Origin: Mucor racemosus
Lineage: Eukaryota > Mucoromycota > Mucoromycetes > Mucorales > Mucoraceae
Assembly (NCBI GenBank): GCA_027405735.1
Contig: JAPEHQ010000018.1
Location: 992,001 to 1,056,000, forward strand
Direction: 5' to 3'
Length of the DNA: 64,000 bases
The notes beneath the pieces were generated by a model that saw only the letters and a program-made list of their open reading frames with translations, was not told the origin of the DNA and made no database searches. The translations under genes and the position numbers were made by a program. Below are positions 1 to 12,242 of the stretch, piece after piece; within the stretch, counting starts at the first letter, position 1, and each line of letters begins with the position of its first letter.

Positions 1-345
1 TAATATAGACTGCTACCTATATTAAAAACATTAGTCCCTTACTGTATGTTAGCATGCGTATTATGATAAAAGAAAGGAATGCCAGCTTGATAGTCTGATA
101 TGCCTTATCAAACGATGAATATAACCTTAAAATATGAAAACAAAAAGAGAGAAACAACGCACGTAGAAAATGACTTTCAAGGCTTTACATTCTTTAGCGC
201 AATTAAAACCCTGCTAAATTGCACATTTCAGCCAATGTAAAAGCAGCATTACAGCGCATCCACCCATAAACTATGAAATGTCAAAACGGTCTTAAGAAAT
301 AATCTTGCCAAAATATCACACTTTTTATTAACAATACATCCAGAG

Positions 346-525
346 TGTTATATCAGAATCTAGATATAGCGCTACAGTAGTTGTATTATCAGGATATTGT
401 TATTGTTACACCATCAATAGCTATTGTATTACTTGATAATCTCTTCTATATATAATCTCATTCTCTACATTGAATAAAACTACACCTTTTACTCTTGTCT
501 AATTCTTATTAGTTTTGGTAAAACA
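346..525. mobile_element. Solo LTR, family A (180 bp)
   Basis: The 180-bp insertion begins TGTTATATCAG, ends GGTAAAACA, and is flanked by the exact 5-bp direct repeat CAGAG (341-345 and 526-530). Related sequence without the insertion is at about 18410-18460. TG...CA ends with a 5-bp target duplication are typical of LTR retrotransposons. No gag or pol sequence is next to it, so it is a solo LTR. Confidence 0.85.
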
Positions 526-1594
526 CAGAGGATGTATTTATATACTTTTCATTATAACTATTACACAGAATTACTATCTAAGAACATTACACCAATTTAC
601 TAAGACGCATGTGAATCAACGTATACACCTGTTGATTTACTATAATATCGAATATTGACTGCGACCTTGAATGTGCGACCTAGGATATGATATTGACATA
701 ACAAACTAAACAAAATAATAGGCAATATCTGCTATCATAGAAACAAACTTTTTTCTTCTAGAAAACCGTCTGTCATATAATACATGTACTAAAAGGTTAC
801 AAAAGGGAGCCCGTAGAGCGACGCCATAATTGAGCAGAACACGATCGGGCAGCTAAGTCTCTTATAATATGGTATATATCTAAGCTTTAAATGAAAATGT
901 GTTTTTTTTTTATTTTTCTTATATTTAACCACGTATGGTCTGAAAATTCAGTTTTTGTAGCGGACATTTTCGGGACTCGTTTTATCCTTACCAACACTCA
1001 TGATTTTGATCAAAAAAAAGAAAAATCAAATTTTTGATACCAAAATCAACGTTTAAATATATTACAATGTGAGAGAAAATTGTAGCCATGACTAATACGC
1101 ATTTTATAAAAGCTTAATATTAAACGTTAAGTAATGAAAGTTTGTACTTTTGTCCCAAAAACGGTTTTTTAATTAAAGGATTTTCATGTAATATTTTGCA
1201 ATAAAAATGTTTATTATTTTTTATTGAGCAAATAGAGCGATAAATTCTGCATATGTGTATATTTTTTGTTTTTATAATTGGTAGTATAATTAACTCTAGA
1301 TTTGCAAAATCAGAAAAAAAAAATTAAAAAATGTCAAAATTGATGATCTGGACAAAAATAATTTTCTAAATTAATATTGCGCTTATAAGCCTTGTTGGTC
1401 TTAAAAATAAGAGATTTTATAATACCTGAAAACTTTTTCAAGAATTTATGATGCTGTAAACACTTGATTCAAGCTTATTACTGTAAATCTTTATACATGT
1501 TAATTTTGTGTGGTAGTTTATTTGATGATAATGTAGTCTTACTTTATAATTATTGCGCTAGAGGTGATTTACATTAATTTTTTTTTACTCTTAC

Positions 1595-1835
1595 CTCTCC
1601 AATATCATAAACATAAACATGGCCATTACTGGAACCTATTGCCGCCTTTTTATCCTCTTTGTCCCAAGCCAATTTATCCAACGCTTTACCAGAACCAACT
1701 TAAGTACTTGCAAATGGTTCCTCGGTATTTTCATTTAAATTTCATAAATTAAATTGGATTGCTACATCAACAGTAGTATTAAATGTATCATCAGTCCGCC
1801 TTCTGATAAATGTCAATCTAAAATCAGAAATATTC
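1595..1835 (-). pseudogene. Dynein intermediate chain fragment (relic)
   Basis: The complement reads DDTFNTTVD and later LDKLAWDKEDKK, AAIGSSNGHVYVYDIGE. This fits the dynein intermediate chain WD40 segment with its WNLN.DTE.P and KALNKLAW...GxVxVYD pattern. A TAA codon replaces the residue before VGSGKAL. After the GE codon comes a GTAAGAG donor-like site, then non-coding sequence. It is one of six copies in the window, is broken, and has no start. Confidence 0.78.
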
Positions 1836-2344
1836 CATTGTCATTGTTATAAGCTATGAAAACCTTGTTGACTTTTGATAATACAGCAATTAAATAAAAA
1901 AACAAAATGATACTATTAGCATATGGTGAGCACTTAACATCTACAACCTCTGGGTCTTGTAATTTCTATCCATCAAAATGCTGCAATTTTCACTGCTGCT
2001 GCACAACAATAATGAATGTACTTTTTACCAACCTTGACCTCGATGTGCATAGGGTATCAGTTTTTTACCGGTTGTGTTTTCTCTGATTCATTAATACAGC
2101 ATTTAGTCATATTGAACGATGATTTGTAGCATTGCCAAAAAAAATGCTTCAAGAGCTTTATGCATACCAAATTATGCGATTTAATAGCAATTATTGCACT
2201 TCACTATGCTTTTTGAACCCATTAATATTAATCAAAATAATCAGTACTTTCATTCAAAAGTAAGCTTTTTTGCTTTATACATTTACATTCACCCATTCAA
2301 TAAATGACATTGCATTTATTGTCCGTTATATCAATCAATACTAC

Positions 2345-2640
2345 GGCCGACCTGTTCTGCACAAGAAATTTTTGTTGTGCCCATGTGGGCTGCACACTAT
2401 AGCCTGAGCTTTTGTGCCCACTGAATATGATTAAAAAAATAACAATATGCACATGAGCACAACAAAAGAAACTGCACACGAGCACAATGCTAAGCCTGTA
2501 TGTGCAGAATTATATATTATGTCCGTGCGCATAACACTAATCCCATGTGTGCATAATAATAAAATCTGACCATGAGCATAATGAACTCATCGTATGGGCA
2601 CAAATTAGTTTGTGCAGGAGCATCGTGTCGTTCTCAAAAT
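2345..2640. repeat. Cluster of iterated GTGCAC / GGGCACAA / GAGCATAAT motifs
   Basis: About 300 bp is built from short, loosely repeated words on both strands (TGTGCCCA, TGCACACGAGCACAA, GAGCATAATGA, GGGCACAAA), starting at CTACGGCCG. A diverged inverted counterpart lies at about 25795-26128. Shorter relatives with TGGGCATAATG and TGGGCAGAAT are at about 6850-6930, 18190-18270, 23150-23215 and 43860-43940. It could be subterminal repeats of a transposon. It is not a tandem satellite with a fixed period and I see no coding sense in it. Confidence 0.6.
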
Positions 2641-3519
2641 TTCATTGCATTTTTTACTGGAAGGGGGTTTTAAATTACATTTGTTTTTATTAATATAGAT
2701 TATAAACAATACAATTCAACAATATGTTGTTGATGTAGAGCAATATATGCAAGAGCCAATATATTTACAATTATCATCATCTGTAAATATGTTTATAGCT
2801 ATTGTTTACAGTAACAATGGTTTTTGCTCGAGCATAAACTTAAATAACACTTACTGCTTAAATGTATATGCAAGCCAAATCTATTATTATATATGTTACT
2901 TTATCAGACATAAAATTTAAACAAATTAATCTTCTTTAAACTAATTATTTTAGTTTACGATTGTCAGCTGTAAAAAGATTTGTTTTCAAGTATACAGTAG
3001 CTACGATCAAAACTATGGTTATTACACAAAACATTAGTTATTTTTTTTTTGTTTCTATATCATTTGAAATTTTATCACTTTTCTGGGACATTTTGTGGGT
3101 TTGTAGCCAGTTATAGCTTTTCATTGAATAGATATAAATATCATTGCTTTCGATTTGATCTGGTAATCAAGAAGTACGTCCAGCAATACAGTAGTAAATA
3201 ATGATATTTGATCTTAGAATGCGGTTAAATAAAAATATCGGTCTCTAATATAGCGACTGCTACCTATATTGAAAACACTAGTCCCTTATTTTAGCATGCA
3301 TAATCAGATAAAAAAAGAATACAAGCTTGATAGTCTGATATGCCATATGCCTTATCAAACGGTGAATATAACCTTGAAATATGAAAACTAAAAGAGAGAA
3401 ACAACACAAATAGAAAAGAATTTTCAAGGCTTTACATTATTTAGAGCAATTAAAACCCTGCTAAATTGCACATTTTAGCCAATGTAAAAGCAGCATTACA
3501 GCGCATCCACCCATAAACT
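2641..3519. repeat. Inter-copy repeat spacer
   Basis: AT-rich sequence between the two left dynein-fragment copies. Its inverted counterpart lies at about 24850-25800 in the right half of the palindrome. About 200 bp present here (roughly 2928-3129) is missing in the right copy, where a family C LTR sits instead. No gene is seen. Confidence 0.65.
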
Positions 3520-5123
3520 AAACAAAATACGCAATATCTGCTATCATAGAAACATACATTTTTCTACTAGAAAAACCGTCTGTCGTATCATACTTTCATT
3601 AAAAGATTGCAAACGCGAGCTGTAGAGCGACGCCGTAGTTGAGCATAGCAAGACAGCAAGATTAAACGGCTAAATCTCTTATACTATGGTATATCAGTTT
3701 TAAATATAAAGGCGTTTTTTTAACTTTTCTTATATTTAACCACGTATGGTCTGAAAATTCAGTTTTTGTAGCGGACATTTTCGGGACTCGTTTTATCCTT
3801 ACCAACACTCATGATTTTGATCAAAAAAAAGAAAAATCAATTTTTGATACCAAAATCAACGTTTAAATATATTACAATGTGAGAGAAAATTGTAGCCATG
3901 ACTAATACGCATTTTATAGAAACTTAATATTAAACTTTAAGTAATGAAAGTTTGTACTTTTGTCCCAAAAACGGTTTTTTGATTAAAGGATTTTCATGTA
4001 ATATTTTGCAATAAAAATGTTTATTATTTTTTATTGAGCAAATAGAGCGCTAAATTCTGCATATGTGTATAATTTTTATTTTTATAATTGGTAGTATAAT
4101 TAACTCTAAATTTGCAAAATCAGAAAAAAAAATTTAAAAAATGTCAAAATTGATGATCTGGACAAAAATAATTTTCTAAATTAATATTGCGCTTATAAGC
4201 CTTGTGTAAGTCTTAAAAATAAGAGATTTTATAATACCTGAAAACTTTTCCAAGAATTTATGATGCTGTAACCACTTGATTCAAGCTTATTACTGTAAAT
4301 CTTTATACATGCTAATTTTGCATGGTAGTTTATTTGATGATAATGTAGTCTTGCTTTATAATTATTGCGCTAGAAGTGATTTACATTAATTTTTTTTTTA
4401 CTCTTACCTCTCCAATATGATAAACATAAACATGGCCATCACTGGAACCTATTGCCACCTTTTTGCTGTCTGTGTCCCTACTAGCCAATTTATTTAATGC
4501 TATACCAGAACCAACTTAAGTACTTACAAATAGTTCCTCGGTATTCGCATTCAAATTCCATAAATTAAATTAACTGGTTCCATTTACAGTAGTATCAAAT
4601 GTATCATCAGCACGCCTTATAATAAATGTCAATCTAAACTTAGAAATATCCCACTGTCATTGTTATACAGTAAGCTATAAAAAGCTTGATTGTTACTAAT
4701 ACAGCAATTAAATAAAAAATGAGATTATACTAATAGCATATGGTGAGTATTTAAGATCTAAGTAAGTTTGATGAAGTATGCTTTTAAACCCTTTTAAAAA
4801 TCCTGAAGCAAACACAACGTCTTGGTCCTGTGATTTCTATCCATCAAAATGTTGCGATTCCACTACACAATGAATGCACCTTTTATCTATCTTGACCTTA
4901 ATGTACATTGTTGGGTATCAGCTTTTCACTAGTTTTATTTTCTCTAATTCATTAATATCCAGTCATTTTAAATGATGATTTGTATCACTGCCAAAAAAAA
5001 GGATGAATGCTTCAAGAGTTTTCTGCATATCAAATTATGCAATTTAGTGGCAATTATTACACTTAATTATAATTTTTGAACTTATTGATATTAATCAGAA
5101 TTATTAGTACTTTCATTCAAAAA
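3520..5123 (-). repeat. Dynein-fragment repeat, copy 2
   Basis: Direct repeat of copy 1 on the minus strand. Its non-coding 0.8 kb (about 3720-4400) matches 900-1560 nearly base for base, for example the shared block around the words GTAGCGGACATTTTCGG. The dynein relic is at about 4415-4655 on the complement and has the same in-frame TAA before VGSG plus extra damage (for example SRDTDS instead of DKEDKK). The inner end leads into the left arm of the near-identical inverted repeat. Confidence 0.8.
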
Positions 5124-7265
5124 AAGTAAGCTTTTTTGCTTTATACATTTACATTTACCCATTCAATAAATGACATTGCATTTATTATCCGTTATATCAA
5201 TCAACCGACTTTATCTTGATTCGTCGATACATTTGGAAATTAAATGCCTAAATCACACTTGAGCCACCAGGTATCGCCACAAAAAAATTTTGTACAGGTA
5301 GATGAAGCATCACAATTTGGAACATTTTTTTTGCTCATAGACCTGAGCTCTCTCACACATTCATATATTTCTGCATGAACCATAATATTTTTGTCTGTTT
5401 AATTTAACTGAAATACATTGAACTCCAACATCGTACTTGATAAAACGCCTTACTTTATTGCGAATCAACACAACTAATTTGATGATAGTCTAGCATTATC
5501 AGTTGAATCAAATGAATTCGAGATTAGATGATCCCTTTTAATTGTTTTGCATATCATGAGCTAATAATGGACCGTTATTAAAGATACAGTACTACACTGC
5601 TACTAATAAAGTATGATGAGTTAACCCTAATGGACGAATAAGTCGATTAGCAGTATAGCGTATAAAAAAAATATTAAAATCGCATAAATATAGAAATTAA
5701 ATAAGAAAGAGATTATAAACCATGTAAATTAGTATAATTGAGTTGTTTCAAGCGTTTTGAGCTGAATACGCCTTTACTTTTGGCCTCCTATAAAAATTGA
5801 TTTATTAGTAGTAAAGTTAATTAACAAACTAATAAGTAATGATTATGATGTACTTTTGATAGTTGGTAGTGGTATACAAAGCAACATTTTGTTTTCCTCT
5901 TCTTGGTTAGCTATTGCTTGGCCACTAAATAGAAACAAATACTTTTTAGAAACTAAATAAATTAACATGAGTTTATTCATTCATTCAAATCAAGTAAATA
6001 GTATACATACTTTTATAATCACCAATTTTTTAGCAGGTAAATATCAAATTTAGAGCAAAAAACCATTGATTATAACGAAGATAATGGGAAGAAATGACTA
6101 AGTCTTGGATGCTTTTTTTTTTCGAAAAAAAAATAATATTATAACGCGCCCTTCTTAACATTAATAGTTAATAATTTATTTCCAAATAAATAATAGGAAA
6201 AACATGTAATTGTATCTGCTGCTTGATTTCAGTTTATAAAAGATATTGGTCTTTTTATTGTAGTTTTAAATATAAAGAAAAGCGCTGAGGAAAGAGTGGG
6301 GAAGAAAACAGAAAAATAATCCTAAATCAGTCGATTTTGCGTGTTACAAACAGGAATTTACAAAGGCATAAATACTTTTAGTGTTGCCAAACAGGTTGTT
6401 GTCGTTGTTCCCATTTGGTCCCCGAAAGAAGAACATGGGAAGAACTCTCTCAAAGCCCAAATTTCAAATTGACATATCTCGTCAATAAGGCAATTTTGTC
6501 GAATCAGAGTAACTCACATCTGTGTTATGTCAATACTCATCCTAGGTCTCACATCCAAGGTCACAATCTATAATTAGTGTTACAGTAAATCAATGTGGAT
6601 CATTGACTTACATCATATTCTTAGATAGTACTGTAAAACCCTAGTAATAGTTATAATTAATGTATATAAATACATCCAAAGGATGAATTGTTAATAAAAG
6701 TGTAATATTCTGGCAAGATTATTTATATAGACTCTTTTGACATTTCAATCTGCTTTAAACCATTCAAATTATACTTGTTATAAATTATATTATGATTGAT
6801 ATACTTAAGTAAATTGATTAAAAAACTTTGATTTCATTGCTCTTCTCATCTGGGCTACCTGATGTGCACAAATTTTTTTTATTCTGCCCATCTGCGTAGA
6901 TCATTATGCCCATGGGAAGCATAGTTCGGTCGTAGTTATATTTCAAATATAAACAACATAGATACTGCACAGAAAAATTATCTATTGATCGAGCTATTGC
7001 CAAACCTTTTAGCTGCATTTTTCGGGGAGAAAACGAGATTTTTGTTAATTTTTTTTCAAATTCAATCAGTATTTGGGATGAGGGTATATAAGGGGAAAAT
7101 TGAGGCTAGAAACGAAGGTATCTCTTTGGACACATTTTTGAGGATATCTCCACGAAAAATCAATATTTTAGAAAAAATTAAATTGGATCCGAGAGAGCTC
7201 AATGAGATTGATGACATGAATATAAAAAAAATGCTGCTCAATTTAACCAATATTTTTAAATCTAC
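5124..7265. repeat. Left arm of near-identical inverted repeat
   Basis: This 2.1 kb reappears in reverse complement at about 17858-19998. Matching positions add up to 25123 at 6818-7265 and to 25122 at 5161. The one offset I could locate is an A-run of nine bases near 6125 against eight on the other side. Stretches I compared base by base were otherwise identical. The 66-residue ORF on the complement of 6818-7018 is the same in both arms. Outside these limits identity drops: the outer side has an indel near 5120, and the inner side changes from about 7265 on. Confidence 0.88.
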
Positions 7266-7800
7266 TACAGAAATACCAAAAAAATCAAAAGAAAATAAAA
7301 GTGCTCAGAAGTTTTTTATATTCCAATATGTTATAGAGATCTTTAAAACAAGTAAGTTTTATTACTAAAAAGTGTTCGCATAGCTTAATTTTTTGTAGAG
7401 ATATGAAGCCTCAAAGTTTCTAGTTTTATCAGCGAAATATGCGTAAAAATCTGAAACATTAGCACTTAAAAAGTTATACCAACTGCAAAAAGTAGGATAT
7501 TTTAGGAAACTTGTTTTTGGATTAAATTTGAGCATCTCAGGTACATTAGTATATAACTTTATCTTGGTATTTAGTGAAAAAAAAAGTAGGGCAGGGATGA
7601 AAAGTGAGACCCAGTTTTTAAGAAAAAAGCGGTGAATTTTACGTGTTTTTGAGTTTTTCGTGAGATATAAAATAAATTTAGAAATAGGTAACATAATGCG
7701 ACCGACTGATATATATTTAAAACTTCCTAAGGAATATCCTGAAAAGTGTTTTGTATGAGGTACATGAGTCGAGATTGGTTAATAAAAAAGAGGGGCACGC
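6800..7800 (-). repeat. R2 repeat unit, copy 1
   Basis: Unit shared in opposite orientation with 17400-18300 and with about 27541-29070 and 54005-55210. It holds a 127-codon frame on the + strand (6985-7368) and an overlapping 109-codon frame on the complement (7365-7694). Related frames elsewhere in the window are broken by stops or shifts, so coding capacity is doubtful. One end carries a GCGTGCCCTCTTTT-like word (complement of about 7780-7800). No family was recognised. Confidence 0.65.
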
Positions 7801-9288
7801 TCTAGATAGCATTGGTGTCGAGCCGGGTTTTGCCAGCTAACAGCCAAATTTATTAGCATAAACTGGGCTTGACAGCATGCCTTGCACTCTATAATTTTAA
7901 AGGTTGAAAATTATGAATATTCAATTTCTTTTGAAAACCCAAATTTTGCTTGAGCAGGCACCTACAAAAAAAACCAGAATCAATTTTTATTTATGGAGTG
8001 TATCAGAGCATTAATAAAGTTCGGCAATTATAGAGTGTAACAAAACCAAACAAGATGTAATTCTATAAAGTGAATATAATAATTTTTTTATTGATTGATT
8101 AGAAAGAAACTAATTAAATATCATGGAATGTAATTGCTTAGTTTCTAAAATAAAAAAATACAAAAAACTGTTTTTTTTTTATTATTAGAAAATGTTTCGT
8201 AAAGGAACAAGTTCAATGACAAAGGCTTAATTTCAGCATATCATAGCATTAAAGACTATATTATCCACAGTATTTCCACTTTAGATTCAGAAAAAACAAG
8301 TAAAGTTTGGGATGAAATGAAAATAAAATTTAGGATGAAATGAAAATGTGATTTAGAGATGATGAGAAGTGGATTGGGATAAGATTAAGTTAGTATGAAG
8401 TATTATTTCAAAGAGTTAATATAATTGAACTTACCTGTATTAATCTGAACTCCCAAAGAAGAAACCGTGTTTGTTACAGCAATTGTAATAAACTTTACAT
8501 TATTTTTTTTAGAAGCATCGGTATTCAAGCGAGAGATGCAGAGTATACAATACTAATGTTTTAGACATTTGCATCACCTTGACCTGTAAGATAAGCAGAA
8601 TACTGTCTAAAAAGTCAGTCTTGAACTAGCTAAAAATCATACACCTTCGTCTGTTAACTGTAATGAAAAAAATATATCAGTGATAAATAATTATATTAGT
8701 GCGAGAAATCACTTACAGGTTCATAAAGTATTCCACAGACAAGCCCCTTAAACATGCGAATTAATCATGCTTAGTTTAGAACAAGTTGGCATAATACCAT
8801 TCAAATGCGCCAGCCTTGAGGGAAAACAAACCATGTAAGTCTTGAAGATACCATTTTAAAGCAAGAGAGACACCAAACCAATATCAATGAAACAAAGTAT
8901 CAAAGATAATAATAGGCTTAAAAAACTCTAATCCAATGAGCAATAGGAGGGGATGGGGAAACCTTTAAATCTTGAGTACATAGGACTATCTTAAAGAAAA
9001 ACGGTAAATAATAAAATGCTAAAATAAACTATGGCATATAATAACTACCCTCCATTTTTAAATAGAAAAAAGCTATGTCTTTGAAGGCTAAAATAATCCT
9101 TTAAAAATTACTGCTTCAATGTGTCGCCATTGCTATTGGCGGAACACCTTTATTCCTCAAAATCTAATCTTGGTTTACACTAAAATAAGGTTCACAAAGA
9201 GTAATTAAAGATAGCGCGCATACATACAGTGTTTTGCCGCCCTTTAACACTTCTCTCTTTTCTTTGCTATAAACAAAAATTCGAGATT
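7801..9288. other. Gene-poor stretch with a fold-back element and possible minus-strand exon relics
   Basis: It contains the 59-bp fold-back at 7816-7874. On the complement of about 8455-8545 a coding-looking stretch reads NTVSSLGVQINTG followed by a GTAAGTTC-like donor, and the complement of about 8800-8880 reads LKWYLQDLHGLF. These may be relics or short exons of an unrecognised minus-strand gene; stops interrupt any longer frame. The last 50 bp before 9289 are the pyrimidine-rich leader of the sideroflexin gene. Confidence 0.4.
7816..7874. repeat. Small fold-back (TGTCGAGCC ends)
   Basis: Begins TGTCGAGCCGGG and ends CTGGGCTTGACA, so the ends are imperfect inverted repeats of about 11 bp. 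The related element at 29263-29314 is in the opposite orientation and shares TTTTGCCAGC and CCAAATTTA inside. It may be a tiny MITE, or two transposon ends brought together by an internal deletion. Confidence 0.5.
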
Positions 9289-10549
9289 ATGACCAGCACT
9301 ATTGACCTGAGTGAGTAAATAATCGACATGACCCTATGAAATTACTAAAAATTACATGAAATATAAAGCTAAACCTAGATACCCTCAAAATTCATATTGG
9401 GGAAGAATTAGACATTTCATTGACGTTACTGATCCAAGGTATTTGGGTTTTATGCATATAATAAACAACGTTGAATTCAACAAAAATTCATCATAGAACC
9501 TTGTTTGTTTCATCATCTGAACTCGAGAAATGTAAACAACTTTTAGCAAACACATCTCAACATGACAAGATGGACCCAGAAAGGCTTTGGAAAGCAAAGA
9601 AAGGTGCGTTTATTATTTCTCACGGATTAAAAAAAAATAGGAAGCTAAATTTTAAAATAGTGGTGGATTCAACCATTCATCCAGATACTGGTGAAGCAGT
9701 ATTTTTGCCATTTAGAATGTCTTGTTTTGTACCTACCAACATGGTTTTGGTAGCAGGTATGTTATTACCTAATCCTAGTGTAAGAAAGATTTGATTATTT
9801 ACATGTAGCATTTGTGAATCATTGACTCATTCCTACGTTATTGGCTTAGATCAAAAGCATACTGTTTTGGCAATGGGCCAATCAAAGTGTTAATGTTGCA
9901 TTTAATTCTGCAAATGCCAACAAGACAACGCCTATGAGCCTCAAGGAAACCAGCAGTAAGTATATATTTATACAATGTGTTAATATATGTTAATTATACA
10001 TCCGTAGTTGCTTATGTATCGGCCGTTACTACTTCATGTGCAATTGCAGTGGGCTTGAATCAGTCAGTTCCCAAACTCAATCTATCTCCTACTGTAAAAT
10101 CGCTCTGTATGAAACTTGTACCTTTCACAGCAGTAGCTGCTGCTGGTACAGTCAATGTCTTTTTAATGAGAGGAAAAGAAATTCGCAATGGCATTGATGT
10201 ATTTACAGAAGATGGGCAATCTGTGGGTAAATCAAAAGAAGCTGGCTTCTCTGCTGTTTCTCAAGTTGCCATTTCCCGTATTTTAACCAATGCCCCTGTA
10301 TTGATCTTACCTCCTGTCATCTTGGGTCGCCTTGAAAAGACAAACTTTATCAAACAAAGACCTAAATTGATTGTTCCACTCAATTTTGGCTTAATTGCGC
10401 TTTCGTTAATGACAGCCTTACCTGCTGCTATTGCTGTTTTCCCTCAAATTGGTGAATTGCAAACGGTTAATATGGAAAAGGAGTTTCAAGGTCTTAAAGA
10501 TGTGAATGGCAAGCCTATCACAAAGTTGTACTTCAATAAAGGTTTATAG
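9289..10549 (+). CDS. SFXN: Sideroflexin (mitochondrial serine/amino-acid transporter family)
   Basis: Exons 9289-9314, 9379-9438, 9497-9603, 9661-9779, 9850-9955 and 10008-10549 give 319 residues, the usual sideroflexin length. Visible family marks are SYWGRIRHFIDVTDPRTL near the N-terminus, HPDTGE, PFRMS, the PNPS motif (residues 101-104), then FWQWANQS, and a hydrophobic C-terminal half with several membrane segments. Sideroflexins sit in the inner mitochondrial membrane; SFXN1-type members import serine for one-carbon metabolism. The start is the first in-frame ATG (MTSTIDLSEYPQ). All introns are 52-70 bp with GT-AG ends. Whether it is the serine carrier or another paralogue cannot be decided here. 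It is the first gene inside the palindrome's central block. Confidence 0.93.
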
Positions 10550-10921
10550 ATTGTAACACAATAAAAGACGTTGTACATCTTGTGTAATCCTAATAAAACG
10601 AAATTTTAAATGATTTTTTTCTTTTAAAATATATATTTATTATAAAATGTACGTAAAACAGCCATGTACATATGCACAAATATAAAGAATATATTACGAA
10701 TAATAGACATATAAAGATAATGTACATCCATTTAGATGTTTATACATATACAACACTCATTTATTAGGGTTCAATATCCGAATGCTTGTCTAAGCTCCAC
10801 GTTGCCATTACACCCCATTTATTTTTATATAATCACAAGGAAATGAGAAAAACTCTAATAAATAAGAAAAACTCGAAAGATCTACCTGATAACCCTTCTT
10901 CCTTTCTTGCACATACACAAA
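10550..10921. other. Intergenic, 3' region of sideroflexin gene and promoter of aminotransferase gene
   Basis: AT-rich sequence with AATAAAAG soon after the sideroflexin stop, a plausible polyadenylation region, and a pyrimidine-rich tract just before the next ATG. No other gene is seen. Confidence 0.5.
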
Positions 10922-12242
10922 ATGTTGGCTACTACTGAAAATAACAAGACTACAGCAAATAATGTTTGGGATTCCAAAACACAAACATTTCACGGTGGTC
11001 AGGAACATCGCTTTATCAACAATTTTGTAGAAGATTTCAGTGTTACTACAAATTATCTCGGTACTCCTCGTAAAGCACTTGAAGCAGCCAAAGAAGCCGT
11101 AAGTTTTTTTTTATTATTATTTTTTTTTATTTAGTTGTGGTAAAATGTCTAATTTAAAGTAGATGGGCGAAATTCATCATTATCCTGCTGCTAATCAAGA
11201 GCCAGCAAAATCATATTTGGCTGAATTTTTATGGGGATCTGATTATGTCGAGCACCATGGACGTTTGTTGATGGGTAACGGAGCTTCCGAATTAATTGAT
11301 TTGGTAGTACGAAAGGCACTTTTGTCTTGTGAGCAAAGAGGTATTAAAAAGCCTACATGGAAGGGTAGTCCATGGAATGTGCAGGTGAGTTGTGATTTTG
11401 CTCCTTTTTTGTGTGTGTGTATTCAACTAAATCCATGAATAGTATAGAGAATATCAACGTAGTGCAGAGACAAATGGATTCGAGATTTTAGATCCTTCCA
11501 ACCCCGAAAGAGCAGATATGATCTGTATTGTAAATCCCTGTAACCCCACAGGTGATTATTTTTCTGTTGAGCCTTTAAAGGAGTGGATCAGAAGTAATGT
11601 GAAGTCTGGAGGCTGTGTCATTGTTGGTAAGTAAATTTAATATAAAAGTTAAGAAATGTAAGGCTAAAAACAACAAAAGATGAATCGATGCAACCTTGGC
11701 ATTCTGCTGATTTTAGAAACGATTCACTTATTTCAGAACATACATATGCTAAAGAAATGTTTGAAAATGAGAATGTATCTGTTCATGTTATGCATTCATG
11801 GACAAAGATTTGGTCTTGTACTGGTCTTCGTGTTGGATCAGTGATTTGCCCTACTACAGAGCATTGCGAAGCGTTACGTAAAATTCAAGTACCTTGGTCT
11901 GTTAATGGTCCCGCACTTAAATTTGTTGAAACTGTTGTAAAGGATGATGAATATTTACAAGAAACTTGGTCAAATACAACAAGATTAAGAGCATGGTTGA
12001 TTGAACAGTTAAAGTCATTGGATCATCAAAATTGGGAATACCATGGTAAAACCTTTTTAAGTTGGGTTTGGTTAGATATGAAGAGTGAAGATATGGCTGC
12101 AAAGGCTATTGATTTAGCTCGCGCTGCTGGTGTGCCTGTTAGAAGTGGTAAACCAGGTTATCAATGTAATTCATTTGTTAGAGTAGCCGTTCGTAAAGAA
12201 TCTGAAGTTCAAGTGCTTGTTGATGCTTGGAAATCATTATAA
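10922..12242 (+). CDS. PLP-dependent aminotransferase, class I/II (HisC/CobD-like)
   Basis: Exons 10922-11098, 11163-11384, 11443-11626 and 11680-12242 encode 381 residues. Fold type I aminotransferase marks are seen in order: GNGASELIDL (near 105), NPCNPTG (164-170), the PLP-ring aspartate in IVDES (D195), and SWTK with the Schiff-base lysine at about K237 followed by GLRVGS. A conserved-type arginine lies in SFVRVAVR near the C-terminus, where the substrate carboxylate normally binds. The layout resembles histidinol-phosphate aminotransferase and threonine-phosphate decarboxylase, but the substrate cannot be read from sequence. There is no mitochondrial presequence, so it is probably cytosolic. 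The ATG at 10922 is used because the upstream in-frame codon is only a TTG. Confidence 0.88.

Larger units (their letters stand above)
1..2335 (-). repeat. Dynein-fragment repeat, copy 1
   Basis: Outermost copy of the dispersed repeat, read on the minus strand. Positions 1595-1835 on the complement translate to part of a cytoplasmic dynein intermediate chain WD40 region, with pieces such as KEDKKAAIGSS and GHVYVYDIGE. A TAA stop lies in frame between the two recognisable parts. About 0.8 kb of non-coding sequence (roughly 720-1560) follows the fragment and is almost the same in copy 2. A solo LTR (346-525) sits in the outer part. The coding fragment is a relic, not a working gene. Confidence 0.8.

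Noticed and set aside
2345..2640. CRISPR-like or satellite array
   Set aside because: The repeated words are short, irregular in spacing and on both strands; no repeat-spacer order. This is also nuclear fungal DNA.
10907..10921. Upstream start for the aminotransferase (MHIHK...)
   Set aside because: The codon is TTG; the first ATG is at 10922.
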